From the NCBI GenBank assembly GCA_947465645.1, contig CANIBQ010000149.1, positions 1 to 7,899 of the forward strand: a stretch of 7,899 bases of DNA. The letters are read 5' to 3'. Each line of letters starts with the position of its first letter. Positions within the stretch are counted from its first letter, which is position 1. The position numbers and the translations under genes are program-made. Source of the DNA: Acidobacteriota bacterium (GTDB lineage Bacteria > Acidobacteriota > Vicinamibacteria > Vicinamibacterales > UBA2999). The notes under the pieces were generated by a model. That model searched no databases. It was not told the DNA's origin and saw only the letters and a program-made list of their open reading frames with translations. Positions 1 to 6,677 of the stretch are shown here, piece after piece.

Positions 1-432
1 CTGGGACGACCCGATTACGTGATGGTGGCCGCGCTGGCGATGGTGTTTTCGGTGATGACCAGTTACGCGCGGGCGCGCGCGGAGTCGCTGATCGAGAAGT
101 GCAAGGTGGGTTTCATGGAGCGGCCCGAGCGCATCGTGCTCTTCATGATCGGTGCGTTCACCGATCGGATGGCCGGCGTGCTGTGGGTGATCCTGGTCCT
201 CTCGATCGTCACGGTGATCAACCGGATGCACTACACGTATCTGGCCTTGAGCAACAAGCCGATGCCGAACGCCGCAAATCCATTCTGGCGCGCGTTCTTC
301 TGGCGGGACGAGCGGACGAGCGTGCCGTATGACCTGTGGGTCATCGCGATCCTGGCGTTCGTGTGGCTCACCCCGCCCGACTGGCTACGAGATCCGGCGG
401 CGGCTGGAATGGGCCTGTGGGCCTGGTTCTAG
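1..432 (+). CDS. CDP-alcohol phosphatidyltransferase family protein, C-terminal part (5' end outside window)
   Basis: The reading frame is open from the first base and ends at TAG 430-432, leaving 143 residues. Near the start is the segment [10 protein letters not shown], followed by a [11 protein letters not shown] stretch. This S-Y-x-R-A-R-A-E ... E-R-P-E-R pattern is characteristic of the C-terminal half of CDP-alcohol phosphatidyltransferases (phosphatidylglycerophosphate or phosphatidylinositol-phosphate synthase-like membrane enzymes), which transfer a phosphatidyl group from CDP-diacylglycerol to an alcohol. Hydrophobic segments at about residues 7-20, 47-75 and 109-125 fit a multi-pass inner-membrane protein. 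The catalytic DGxxAR...GxxxD motif of the family would lie upstream of the window, so the acceptor alcohol cannot be decided. Internal ATG codons (such as 19) are not credible starts because they fall inside the conserved fold. Its stop overlaps the stop of the convergent hybrid kinase gene. Confidence 0.78.
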   Translation: MGRPDYVMVAALAMVFSVMTSYARARAESLIEKCKVGFMERPERIVLFMIGAFTDRMAGVLWVILVLSIVTVINRMHYTYLALSNKPMPNAANPFWRAFFWRDERTSVPYDLWVIAILAFVWLTPPDWLRDPAAAGMGLWAWF

Positions 433-2036
433 CGGCTGGCCTGACCTAGATCGCTCCGGCCGGCCGCCTCCGGCCGCGCCAGGCTGGCGACGGCATCCAC
501 CAGCGATGCGGGCTCGACCGGCTTCGACAGATAGATACGAAATCCCGCGCGCAGCATCTGCTGAGGATCATCGGCATTCCCGTACGCGGTCAACGCGATG
601 ACCGGCGGCGGATGGGGCGACCGCGCCAGTTCCCTGATCAGCGCGTAGCCGTCGGGCCCCGGCATGGCGATGTCGCTGATGACCACATCGGGCCGGCTCC
701 GGACGATGGCGTCCAGCGCCGCCATCACGCTCTCGACGGCGGACACTCGTGCCCCGGCCAGTTCGAGAACGAAGATGAGCAGATCCCTGGTGTCGGGCTC
801 GTCGTCCACCACCAGAACGGTCACGCCGTCCAGGTGGGCATGGATCTGCTGACGCCCGCTCTCTGACTGGGTGCTGCCCTCGGCAACGGTGGCGTCCGCG
901 AGCGGGAGCCTGATCCGGAAGGTTGAGCCATACCCGCGCCCGGGGCTGTCCGCGGCGATCGTTCCACCGTGCAGCTCCACCAGGTGCCTGGCGATGTTGA
1001 GTCCAACGCCCAGACCCGGACGGTCGTGGGTGCTGCCCGCGTCGGGAAACGGCTCGAACACGCGAGCCAGCGCCTGGGGATCGAGACCCTCTCCGGAATC
1101 CTGGACGGTGATGAGCGCCGCACCCGACTCGCGGGACAGCGAGACCTCCACGCGGCCACCCGACGGCGTGAACTTCACCGCGTTGGACAGCAGATGCCAG
1201 ACCGCCTGGTGCAGGCGGTACGGGTCGCCCATCGCGGTCAACTGATCGTCCTGGGCGGCGGAGGCGGTTATCCGGACGGCCCTGGCGTCGGCGGCCGGGC
1301 GAAGGGTGTCGATCGCGGCGTCAAGGATGTCCGCAAGGCGAAGCGGCGCGACGTCGAGACGTATGGTTCCGCTCATGGCGCGGGACACGTCGATCAGCTC
1401 CTCGATCAACCGCTGCTGCGCTTCGATGCTGCGATCGATGACGTCGAGGGCGTGGGCCGTCTGCTGCGGATTGAGGCCGGTGTCGCGGAGCAGCCGGGTC
1501 CAGCCGAATATCGGCGTCAGCGGTGCCCGCAGCTCGTTCGACACCCGTGTCAGAAAGGCATCCTTGGCGCGGCCGGCGGCGGCGAGCGTGGTGCCTTCCC
1601 GTTCCAGCCGCACGACCTCGGTCACATCCTCGACGCGGTGAATGATGTAGGCGACGGCTCCGTTTTTTTCGAGAACCGGAGAATTGACCGGGCTCCAGTA
1701 GCGTTCCTCGAATCCGCCACCCTCCGCCTCCGGCCGGCGGATGTCGTATTTCTGCACGGCCATCGTGTCCGGCCGGCGATGCTCAAGAACGCGGACCAGT
1801 GAGGCGCGGAGATTTCTGGTGCCGGTCGCCTCCGGCTCCGCCGGATTGTCCGGAAACACGTCGAAGATGTCGCGACCGACGATCGCGGCGCGGGTCGTCA
1901 TCGTCGCGCTGAGATACGCGTCGCTGACGGCAACGATCGTGAAGTCCGGTGACAGGACCAGATAGAGACCTGGCACCGACTCAAACAGGATGCGAAAGTC
2001 TGGCGTCGGAACGCTACTCATTGGAACGCTGCTCAT
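429..2036 (-). CDS. PAS-HisKA-HATPase-REC hybrid histidine kinase homologue lacking the phosphoacceptor histidine (apparent pseudokinase)
   Basis: The protein has 535 residues and no signal peptide or membrane segment, so it should be cytoplasmic. An N-terminal PAS domain (about 12-145) includes the strongly conserved QKYDIRRPE ... [11 protein letters not shown] core. The HisKA helix pair follows (about 155-222), then HATPase_c (about 230-380) with N-box N285, G1 box DSGEG (313-317) and G2 box GLGVG (341-345). A C-terminal REC (about 404-520) has acidic D411/D412, phosphoacceptor D455, T483 and K505. The oddity is the H-box: it reads SNELRAP, with N167 (AAC at 1538-1536) where His is phosphorylated in this family, and A171 at the Thr/Asn position of the ExxT/N phosphatase motif. 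Autophosphorylation at the canonical site should therefore be impossible, while ATP binding and the receiver look functional. It is the last gene of a four-gene signalling cluster, 12 bases after the previous stop. The start at 2036 is preferred over 2021 because a weak AGGG lies 10 bases upstream; 2021 has no ribosome site. The gene could be early decay, but the rest of the frame is intact. Confidence 0.9.
   Translation of the reverse strand: MSSVPMSSVPTPDFRILFESVPGLYLVLSPDFTIVAVSDAYLSATMTTRAAIVGRDIFDVFPDNPAEPEATGTRNLRASLVRVLEHRRPDTMAVQKYDIRRPEAEGGGFEERYWSPVNSPVLEKNGAVAYIIHRVEDVTEVVRLEREGTTLAAAGRAKDAFLTRVSNELRAPLTPIFGWTRLLRDTGLNPQQTAHALDVIDRSIEAQQRLIEELIDVSRAMSGTIRLDVAPLRLADILDAAIDTLRPAADARAVRITASAAQDDQLTAMGDPYRLHQAVWHLLSNAVKFTPSGGRVEVSLSRESGAALITVQDSGEGLDPQALARVFEPFPDAGSTHDRPGLGVGLNIARHLVELHGGTIAADSPGRGYGSTFRIRLPLADATVAEGSTQSESGRQQIHAHLDGVTVLVVDDEPDTRDLLIFVLELAGARVSAVESVMAALDAIVRSRPDVVISDIAMPGPDGYALIRELARSPHPPPVIALTAYGNADDPQQMLRAGFRIYLSKPVEPASLVDAVASLARPEAAGRSDLGQASR
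2007..2036 (-). repeat. 15-bp tandem duplication containing the start codon
   Basis: Read on the minus strand, ATGAGCAGCGTTCCA (2036-2022) is followed directly by ATGAGTAGCGTTCCG (2021-2007), with 13 of 15 bases identical. It encodes MSSVP twice at the start of the PAS hybrid kinase homologue. The duplication provides two in-frame ATG codons, so the original start may have been either copy. The two mismatches are at third codon positions and are silent. Confidence 0.85.
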
Positions 2037-2048
2037 ACGCCGCAGGCC

Positions 2049-3662
2049 CTACTCGTCGCCCGGGCTGGCCGAACCGCCGTCGCGGCGCGTCACGGGCCCG
2101 GAGCGCCGGCCGTGCGCCAGGGCGTGCACGGCCGCCACGAGTTCGCCCGGGTCCACGGGCTTCGGCACGTGCAGCTGGAACCCGCCCGCCAGCATGCGAA
2201 TGCGATCCTCCGCCCGTGTGGCTCCAGTGAGCGCGATCGCGGGAACCGGGGCCTCGGTGTCCTCGTCCCGCAGGCGGAGGGTGCGGATCATCTCGTATCC
2301 GTCTCCATCCGGCATCTCGATATCGGAGATGAGCACGTCGGGGCGTTCACGCGCCAGGGCGGCCAGCGCGGCCTCGGTCGACGCGCACGTCCGGACGATG
2401 GCCCCGCGGTCCCGCAGGATCGTCGCCACGAGATCGCGGGCGTCGGCACTGTCGTCGATGAACAGCACGCGGACGCCGTCGAGCCGCAAGGGCGCGGCCT
2501 GGACCGGCGCCGCGCGGCGGTCGGCCGGATCGGCAGTGCGGCTGTCGAGTCCCACGGGCAACAGCACGGTGAAGGACGCGCCGCGGCCGTCGCCGTCGCT
2601 GGCGGCGTACACGGTGCCGCCGTGCATCTCGACCAGGTTCCGGACGATCGCGAGGCCGAGCCCAAGGCCGCTGTGCTCACGGCGGTCGGTTGCCGTCGCC
2701 TGCGCGTACCGGTCGAAGATGTGCGGCAGGAAATCCGCGGGGATGCCGCGGCCATCATCCGCGACGACGATCTCCACCTGAGACGCCAGTTGCCGAAGGG
2801 ACAGCCGGATGGTGCCTTTCGGGCGGCTGAACTTGATGGCATTCGCGAGCAGATTCCAGACGACCTGCTGCAGACGGGCGGCGTCGGCGAGGATAGGCCT
2901 CACCTCGGCATCGAAGTCTTTCACGACCGCGACCGCGCGCGCGTCGACCTGGGGCCGCACGGCATCGAGCGCCGCCTCGCAAATCCTCGCCGGATCCACA
3001 GAGGTGACGTGCAACTCGAGTTTGCCGGAAATGATTCTGGACACATCCAGGAGGTCGTTGATCAGCTGCAACTGGACGTTGGCGTTGCGCTCGATGACGC
3101 CGAGCGCGTGGCGGACGCGGTTCCGGTCGAGCGTGCGCTCGTTCAGAATGCGCGCCCAGCCGAGAATCGCATTCAGCGGGGTGCGCAGCTCGTGTGACAG
3201 TGTCGCGAGAAACAGGTCCTTGGCCGCATTCGCCTGCTCGGCTTCTCCGCGCGCCTCCCGTTCGCGAAGCAGCGACTCGTCGCGCTCCTGTTCCAGCCGA
3301 TGCCGCTCGGTGACGTAGCGAAGGCTCTGCGCGAGCCGGTCGGCGGAGAGCATGTTCTTCGGAAGATAGTCGTCGGCGCCGGCCTTCATGAATTCGACGG
3401 CGGTCTGCTCATCGCCGTGGCCGGTCAGAATAATCACGGGCGTCCCGACGTCCTCCTTGACGGTGCGCAGCACGTCGAGTCCGTCGCCGCCCGGAAGCTG
3501 ATAATCCAGGAGCACGCAGTCGAAGGCGGACTCCCCGAGTGCCTCGACCGCGGCTTCGACGCTCCCGGCCTCCTGCAGCGTCGCCTCGAGGCCGGCCGAC
3601 CGCAGCGCCCGGGCGACCGCCAGCCGGTCGACTTCGTCGTCGTCTACGAGCAGGATGTTCAC
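2049..3662 (-). CDS. Hybrid histidine kinase, REC-HisKA-HATPase-REC
   Basis: The 537-residue cytoplasmic protein has no membrane segment. An N-terminal receiver (about 2-118) has D7-D9, phosphoacceptor D53 in LLDYQLPGGDG, T80 and K102. A charged, probably coiled-coil linker (about 119-150) leads to HisKA with an intact H-box SHELRTP (H157, and T161 of the ExxT phosphatase motif). HATPase_c follows with N274, G1 box DDGRG (302-306) and G2 box GLGLG (332-336). A second receiver (about 396-515) has D403/D404, D447, T479 and K501, and a polar tail ends the protein. A kinase with receivers at both ends can take phosphoryl groups in at one end and pass them on at the other. Translation starts at GTG 3662: GGAG lies 9 bases upstream and directly abuts the stop of the response regulator gene, so the two are probably translationally coupled. 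Its HisKA-HATPase-REC part resembles that of the downstream pseudokinase, suggesting tandem duplication. It has no output domain. Confidence 0.93.
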   Translation of the reverse strand: MNILLVDDDEVDRLAVARALRSAGLEATLQEAGSVEAAVEALGESAFDCVLLDYQLPGGDGLDVLRTVKEDVGTPVIILTGHGDEQTAVEFMKAGADDYLPKNMLSADRLAQSLRYVTERHRLEQERDESLLREREARGEAEQANAAKDLFLATLSHELRTPLNAILGWARILNERTLDRNRVRHALGVIERNANVQLQLINDLLDVSRIISGKLELHVTSVDPARICEAALDAVRPQVDARAVAVVKDFDAEVRPILADAARLQQVVWNLLANAIKFSRPKGTIRLSLRQLASQVEIVVADDGRGIPADFLPHIFDRYAQATATDRREHSGLGLGLAIVRNLVEMHGGTVYAASDGDGRGASFTVLLPVGLDSRTADPADRRAAPVQAAPLRLDGVRVLFIDDSADARDLVATILRDRGAIVRTCASTEAALAALARERPDVLISDIEMPDGDGYEMIRTLRLRDEDTEAPVPAIALTGATRAEDRIRMLAGGFQLHVPKPVDPGELVAAVHALAHGRRSGPVTRRDGGSASPGDE

Positions 3663-3671
3663 GGGCGCACG

Positions 3672-3677
3672 CTCCTC
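3672..3677 (-). promoter_or_regulatory. Shine-Dalgarno site for the REC-HK-REC gene, overlapping the upstream stop codon
   Basis: On the minus strand the sequence reads TGAGGAG (3678-3672). The TGA is the stop of the response regulator and GAGGAG/GGAG is the ribosome site, 9 bases before GTG 3662. This supports the GTG start and reinitiation-type coupling of the two genes. Confidence 0.75.
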
Positions 3678-4095
3678 ATGGCAGGTCTACCAGCGTCCAG
3701 TACTTGTTCAGGGCCGCCGTCAGTTCCATGAAGCTGGGAAACTCGACCGGCTTCCGCAGGTAGCCGGCAACATGGAAATCGTAGGCATCGATCCGGTCCT
3801 TTTCGTCGCCGGATGTCGTCAGCACCACGACCGGCGTGGGGCGAAGCCGCGGATCGGCCCGCAGTTCCCGCAGGAACTCGATGCCCCCCATGCCAGGCAT
3901 GTTCAGATCCAGCAGCACCAGCCGCCGCGCGGCCGGCACCGTCCCGTCACGTAACATGGTCAGCGCTTCCAATCCGTTCACGGCCACGTACAACGGATTG
4001 AGGATCTTGTTCTTCTCAAACGCGCGCTTCACGTTCATCACATCGACCTCATCGTCTTCGACGAGGAGAATGTGCAGGATCCGGTCGTCGGTCAT
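3676..4095 (-). CDS. Single-domain response regulator, Rcp1/CheY-like
   Basis: The start is taken as ATG 4095, giving 139 residues; the frame is open further upstream to 4128, but ATG 4095 overlaps the kinase stop (ATGA) and has a strong GGAGGGAG ribosome site. The whole protein is one receiver domain: acidic pair D14/D15 in VEDDEVD, phosphoacceptor D63 in LLDLNMPG, T93 in VLTTS, and K115 in the KPVEF motif. The pattern VEDDEVDVMNVKRAF ... YWTL at the end is typical of the family that includes cyanobacterial Rcp1, the partner of phytochrome kinase Cph1. There is no DNA-binding or enzymatic output domain, so it probably acts by protein-protein contact or as a phosphoryl shuttle. The kinase that overlaps it carries a Cph1-type H-box (SHDLKAPL), so the two are a likely cognate pair by both context and family. 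Confidence 0.93.
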   Translation of the reverse strand: MTDDRILHILLVEDDEVDVMNVKRAFEKNKILNPLYVAVNGLEALTMLRDGTVPAARRLVLLDLNMPGMGGIEFLRELRADPRLRPTPVVVLTTSGDEKDRIDAYDFHVAGYLRKPVEFPSFMELTAALNKYWTLVDLP

Positions 4096-5753
4096 TCGTC
4101 GGCTCCCTCCGCGACGTGCTTCGGCCACAGAAACAGGAAGGTGGCACCCGAACCGTCCGCGGACTCGAGCGACACCCGCCCGCCCCGGTTTTCGACATTC
4201 TTCTTGACGAGCGCGAGTCCCATGCCGGCGCCTTCCACCTTGTCGCGCGGTTGAAGCGTCTGAAACATCTCCCAGACTTTCGAGTGGAACGCCAACGGAA
4301 TGCCCACGCCGTTGTCGCTGACGGAGAATTCGTAAAAGTCCCCGGCATCGCGCACCGAGACCGTGATGGTCACGTCGGGACGTCCGGAGTGCTTCAACGC
4401 GTTGCCCACGAGGTTCTGAAACACCTGCTGCAGCGGCACGCGCTCTGTGTCGAACGTCGGCATTCCGGCGCCGATCTGAATGACCACGTCGCCCGCTGGA
4501 GCAAGCATCTCGAGCACGTCATGGAGCAGAGCCTTCACGTCGACGCACTCGACGCGGTTCCGAACCCGGCCGGCGCGGGAGTACTGGAGGAGGCCGTCGA
4601 TCAGGGTTTCCATCCGGTTGACACGCGACCGGAGCAGCACCAGGTGCTGCCGGCTCTCGGCCCCCAGCTTCTGGCCCAGGTCGTCCTCGATCCAGTTCGC
4701 CAGACTGGCAATGCCCCGCAGGGGCGCCTTCAGATCGTGGGACGCCACGTACGCGAACTGATCGAGTTCCCGATTGATACGCGACAAGGATTGCGTCAGC
4801 CGCTGAAGCTCCTCGGCGTGGGCTTCGATCACGCCGCGCGAACGGACCAGTTCGGTCACGTCGACGAAGTGGCACATGACGCCGTGAACGGCGCCGGTGA
4901 CATCGGTCAACGGCTGGTACACGAAGTTGACGAATCCCTCCTCCGGCCCACTGGATCCCCGCTCCCAGACCCGGCGCTCTTCCCTGCCGGTATGGGGCTG
5001 GCCTGACGTGTACACCCGGTCAAGAGCATCGGTGAGCGCGGCCGATGATTCTGGAAAGACCTCCCGCATCGTCTTCCCGATGACCGGGGCCGCGCCGACC
5101 AGCTGATGGTACCGGCCGTTGGCAGTTTCGATGACATGGTCCGCGCCGCGGGTTGTGCAGACCGCAGCCGGCACCTGCATGAAGACGCGCTGCAGCTCCT
5201 TCGACAATCGTTCGCCTTCGCTGCGCCGCGCCTGTTCCAGCGCGAGCTGACGCACTGCCCGCTGACGGGCGGTCGCGTCCCGGAACGCGACGACGGCGCC
5301 GACGGGCACGTCCGCCTGACAGATCGGGGTCACGACGTAGTCGACCGGAAAGCTGCTGCCGTCTTTCCGCCAGAACAGATCGCTGTCCCCGTGGAAGCTG
5401 CGGCCCTCGCGGAGCGCAGAGAGAATGGGACACTCGGATTCAGGGTAGGGAGCACCATCGGCCCGCGTGTGGTGGATCAGACGATGCTGCGGCTCGCCGA
5501 TGAGATCCTCCGCGGCCCACCCGAGCATCTCCGAGGCCGACCGGTTCACGAACGTGATGCGGCCCTGGGCGTCAAGGCCGTGGACGCCTTCGCCTATGGA
5601 TTGAAGGATCAGCTCGTAGGAGACGTGCGGAGTGGCGGGAGGATGCGGCACCGACACCGGGGAAGCGGGCGAGCATTCACGAGACTTCCCTTGGGGCATT
5701 CGCGTCGGGTTGTGGCGGAGCGCCGATCGTACCACGGCCGACTCGCTTCGCAC
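4092..5753 (-). CDS. PAS-PAS sensor histidine kinase with Cph1-type HisKA domain
   Basis: The protein has 553 residues if GTG 5753 is used, with no membrane segment. An N-terminal low-complexity, proline-rich stretch (1-43) precedes PAS1 (about 44-165), which carries an H94-H95 ... PYPESECPI segment (C108). A coiled-coil-like linker (163-190) leads to PAS2 (about 188-302), a second helical linker (303-330), and HisKA with SHDLKAPLRGI (H339). HATPase_c follows with N451, G1 box DNGVG (480-484) and G2 box GAGMG (508-512). The H-box type is that of Cph1-like phytochrome kinases, but the GAF/PHY photosensory domains are absent and PAS domains take their place, so the input signal is unknown. It is a plain kinase without a receiver and overlaps its probable partner response regulator by 4 bases (ATGA). 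The start is uncertain: GTG 5753 and ATG 5699 both lack a good ribosome site, and either choice leaves PAS1 whole. Confidence 0.9.
   Translation of the reverse strand: MRSESAVVRSALRHNPTRMPQGKSRECSPASPVSVPHPPATPHVSYELILQSIGEGVHGLDAQGRITFVNRSASEMLGWAAEDLIGEPQHRLIHHTRADGAPYPESECPILSALREGRSFHGDSDLFWRKDGSSFPVDYVVTPICQADVPVGAVVAFRDATARQRAVRQLALEQARRSEGERLSKELQRVFMQVPAAVCTTRGADHVIETANGRYHQLVGAAPVIGKTMREVFPESSAALTDALDRVYTSGQPHTGREERRVWERGSSGPEEGFVNFVYQPLTDVTGAVHGVMCHFVDVTELVRSRGVIEAHAEELQRLTQSLSRINRELDQFAYVASHDLKAPLRGIASLANWIEDDLGQKLGAESRQHLVLLRSRVNRMETLIDGLLQYSRAGRVRNRVECVDVKALLHDVLEMLAPAGDVVIQIGAGMPTFDTERVPLQQVFQNLVGNALKHSGRPDVTITVSVRDAGDFYEFSVSDNGVGIPLAFHSKVWEMFQTLQPRDKVEGAGMGLALVKKNVENRGGRVSLESADGSGATFLFLWPKHVAEGADE
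4103..4110 (-). promoter_or_regulatory. Shine-Dalgarno site for the response regulator gene
   Basis: On the minus strand GGAGGGAG (4110-4103) sits 7 bases before ATG 4095, inside the 3' end of the kinase gene. It decides the start of the response regulator: ATG 4095 rather than the in-frame ATG at 4128, which would lie deep in the kinase gene. Confidence 0.8.
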
Positions 5754-5768
5754 GATGCGTGCCAGCTC

Positions 5769-5805
5769 TACGGATGAACCGGCTCATCCGTATGCGGCAA
5801 GCCGC
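5769..5805. promoter_or_regulatory. Perfect 9-bp inverted repeat plus a second GC hairpin between Ku and the kinase cluster
   Basis: TACGGATGA (5769-5777) and TCATCCGTA (5784-5792) form a perfect 9-bp stem around a 6-base loop. Immediately beside it GCGGC-AA-GCCGC (5794-5805) can form a small GC stem. Together they fill most of the 60-base gap between the Ku stop and the first kinase start. On the minus strand no U-run follows either stem, so a classical intrinsic terminator for Ku is not supported. A terminator of another type, an operator for the signalling cluster or an mRNA structure near the kinase start are all possible. I saw no convincing -35/-10 pair here. Confidence 0.5.
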
Positions 5806-5813
5806 GAGCGACC

Positions 5814-6671
5814 TTACGACGCCTTGCGTACTTTTGATTTCTGACTCTTCACCTTTGACTTGGCGATGACCGCCTTCGCCGGTTTCTTCTTATCCTGACT
5901 GACTGAATCGAGGCTGCGCCGCAGCGCTTCCATCAGGTCCACCACCCGCGCCGGCTCCTGCACCTCGGGCGCACCGAACTCCTCGCCGGCAATCTTGGCA
6001 TCGATGATCTTGCGCAGTCCTTCGTTGTACTCGTCCTTGTAGTCCTTGAGGTTCAGGTCGGCGGCGAAGGTGGCGATGACCTGCTTCGCCAGCTTCATCT
6101 CCTCGGGCTTCACCTTCGTCGGCACCGAATTGAGCTCCTCGATCTGATCGATGCTGCGGATCTCCGCGTCGTGGTGCAGCGTGTACATCACGAGCCCCTT
6201 TTTCTGCGGCTTGATCGCGACGAGGTACTCGCGGCCATACAGAGCGACTTTCCCGATGCCCGCCTTCCCCACCATCCCTTCGCGCATCACCGCGAACGCG
6301 TCGGCTGCCATCGGACCATCGGGCGCAAGGTAGTACGCCCGATCGACGTAGATCGGGTCGATGTCGGAGGCATCCGCGAACTGCACGAGGTTGATGACGC
6401 GGCTCGATTCGACGCGCACCTTCTGGAGGTCTTCGTCGTCGACGACGATGTAACGCCCCTTCTCGAACTCGTAGCCTTTGGCGAGCTCGGCGTTCGTCAC
6501 CTCACGCTCGCAGCTCGGGCACCAGCGCTTCTGCTGGATGCGCGTCTGGCACTCGGCGTGGAGCTGATTGAATGAGATGGTGGCGGCGGACTCGGTGGCC
6601 GGGAACACCTTCACGGGGATGTTCACCAGACTGACCTTGAGAAAGCCCTTCCAGGTGGGTCGAATAGCCAT
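5814..6671 (-). CDS. ku: Non-homologous end-joining protein Ku (bacterial)
   Basis: The protein has 285 residues, a normal length for bacterial Ku. It begins MAIRPTWKGFLKVSLVNIPVK, the standard N-terminus of the Ku beta-barrel core. H38, C41, C51 and C54 (CQTRIQQKRWCPSC) match the zinc-ribbon-like cysteine motif of bacterial Ku. The segments VDLMEALRRSL (about 243-253) and KIIDAKIAGE (221-230) are typical of the C-terminal part of the core. Homodimeric Ku rings thread onto broken DNA ends and recruit the ligase LigD; no ligD is present in this window. The tail after about residue 258 is lysine-rich (KKKPAKAV...KSKVKSQKSKVRK) and is partly encoded by a short AT-richer repeat. Basic tails of this kind contribute to DNA binding in characterised bacterial Ku proteins. 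ATG 6671 has no evident ribosome site and lies 24 bases after the previous stop, so it may be coupled to the upstream gene or translated from a leaderless message. Confidence 0.96.
   Translation of the reverse strand: MAIRPTWKGFLKVSLVNIPVKVFPATESAATISFNQLHAECQTRIQQKRWCPSCEREVTNAELAKGYEFEKGRYIVVDDEDLQKVRVESSRVINLVQFADASDIDPIYVDRAYYLAPDGPMAADAFAVMREGMVGKAGIGKVALYGREYLVAIKPQKKGLVMYTLHHDAEIRSIDQIEELNSVPTKVKPEEMKLAKQVIATFAADLNLKDYKDEYNEGLRKIIDAKIAGEEFGAPEVQEPARVVDLMEALRRSLDSVSQDKKKPAKAVIAKSKVKSQKSKVRKAS
5829..5861 (-). repeat. Degenerate AAGTCAAAG-type microrepeat encoding the Ku tail
   Basis: On the minus strand, AAGTCAAAGGTG, AAGAGTCAG and AAATCAAAAGT follow one another within the last codons of ku. 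They encode KSKVKSQKSKV. The stretch is clearly more A-rich than its GC-rich surroundings. It looks like a short tandem-repeat element of intergenic type that has been absorbed into the coding region. Confidence 0.5.
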
Positions 6672-6677
6672 ACGGGG

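Noticed and set aside
19..21. ATG at 19 as the start of the phosphatidyltransferase
   Set aside because: The frame is open to position 1, and the codons at this point belong to the middle of the family fold. The catalytic motif must lie upstream.
969..1802. Long plus-strand open frame (277 codons) opposite the PAS hybrid kinase homologue
   Set aside because: It is antisense to a gene with clear PAS, HATPase and REC motifs. Its translation has no recognisable domain, and high GC content readily creates such shadow frames.
2112..3197. Plus-strand open frame of 361 codons opposite the REC-HK-REC gene
   Set aside because: It is a shadow of a well-supported coding region, with low-complexity composition and no domain or ribosome site support.
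4096..4128. Upstream in-frame extension of the response regulator to ATG 4128
   Set aside because: The extra 11 residues (MAEARRGGSRR) are the reverse-frame reading of the kinase 3' end. ATG 4095 has a strong Shine-Dalgarno sequence, an ATGA coupling overlap and the expected family N-terminus.
4116..5006. Plus-strand open frame of 296 codons opposite the PAS-PAS kinase
   Set aside because: Same reason: it is antisense to conserved kinase motifs and its translation has no recognisable family.
5769..5792. Intrinsic terminator after ku
   Set aside because: The 9-bp stem is good, but no T-run follows on the minus strand, so it is listed as an unassigned inverted repeat instead.
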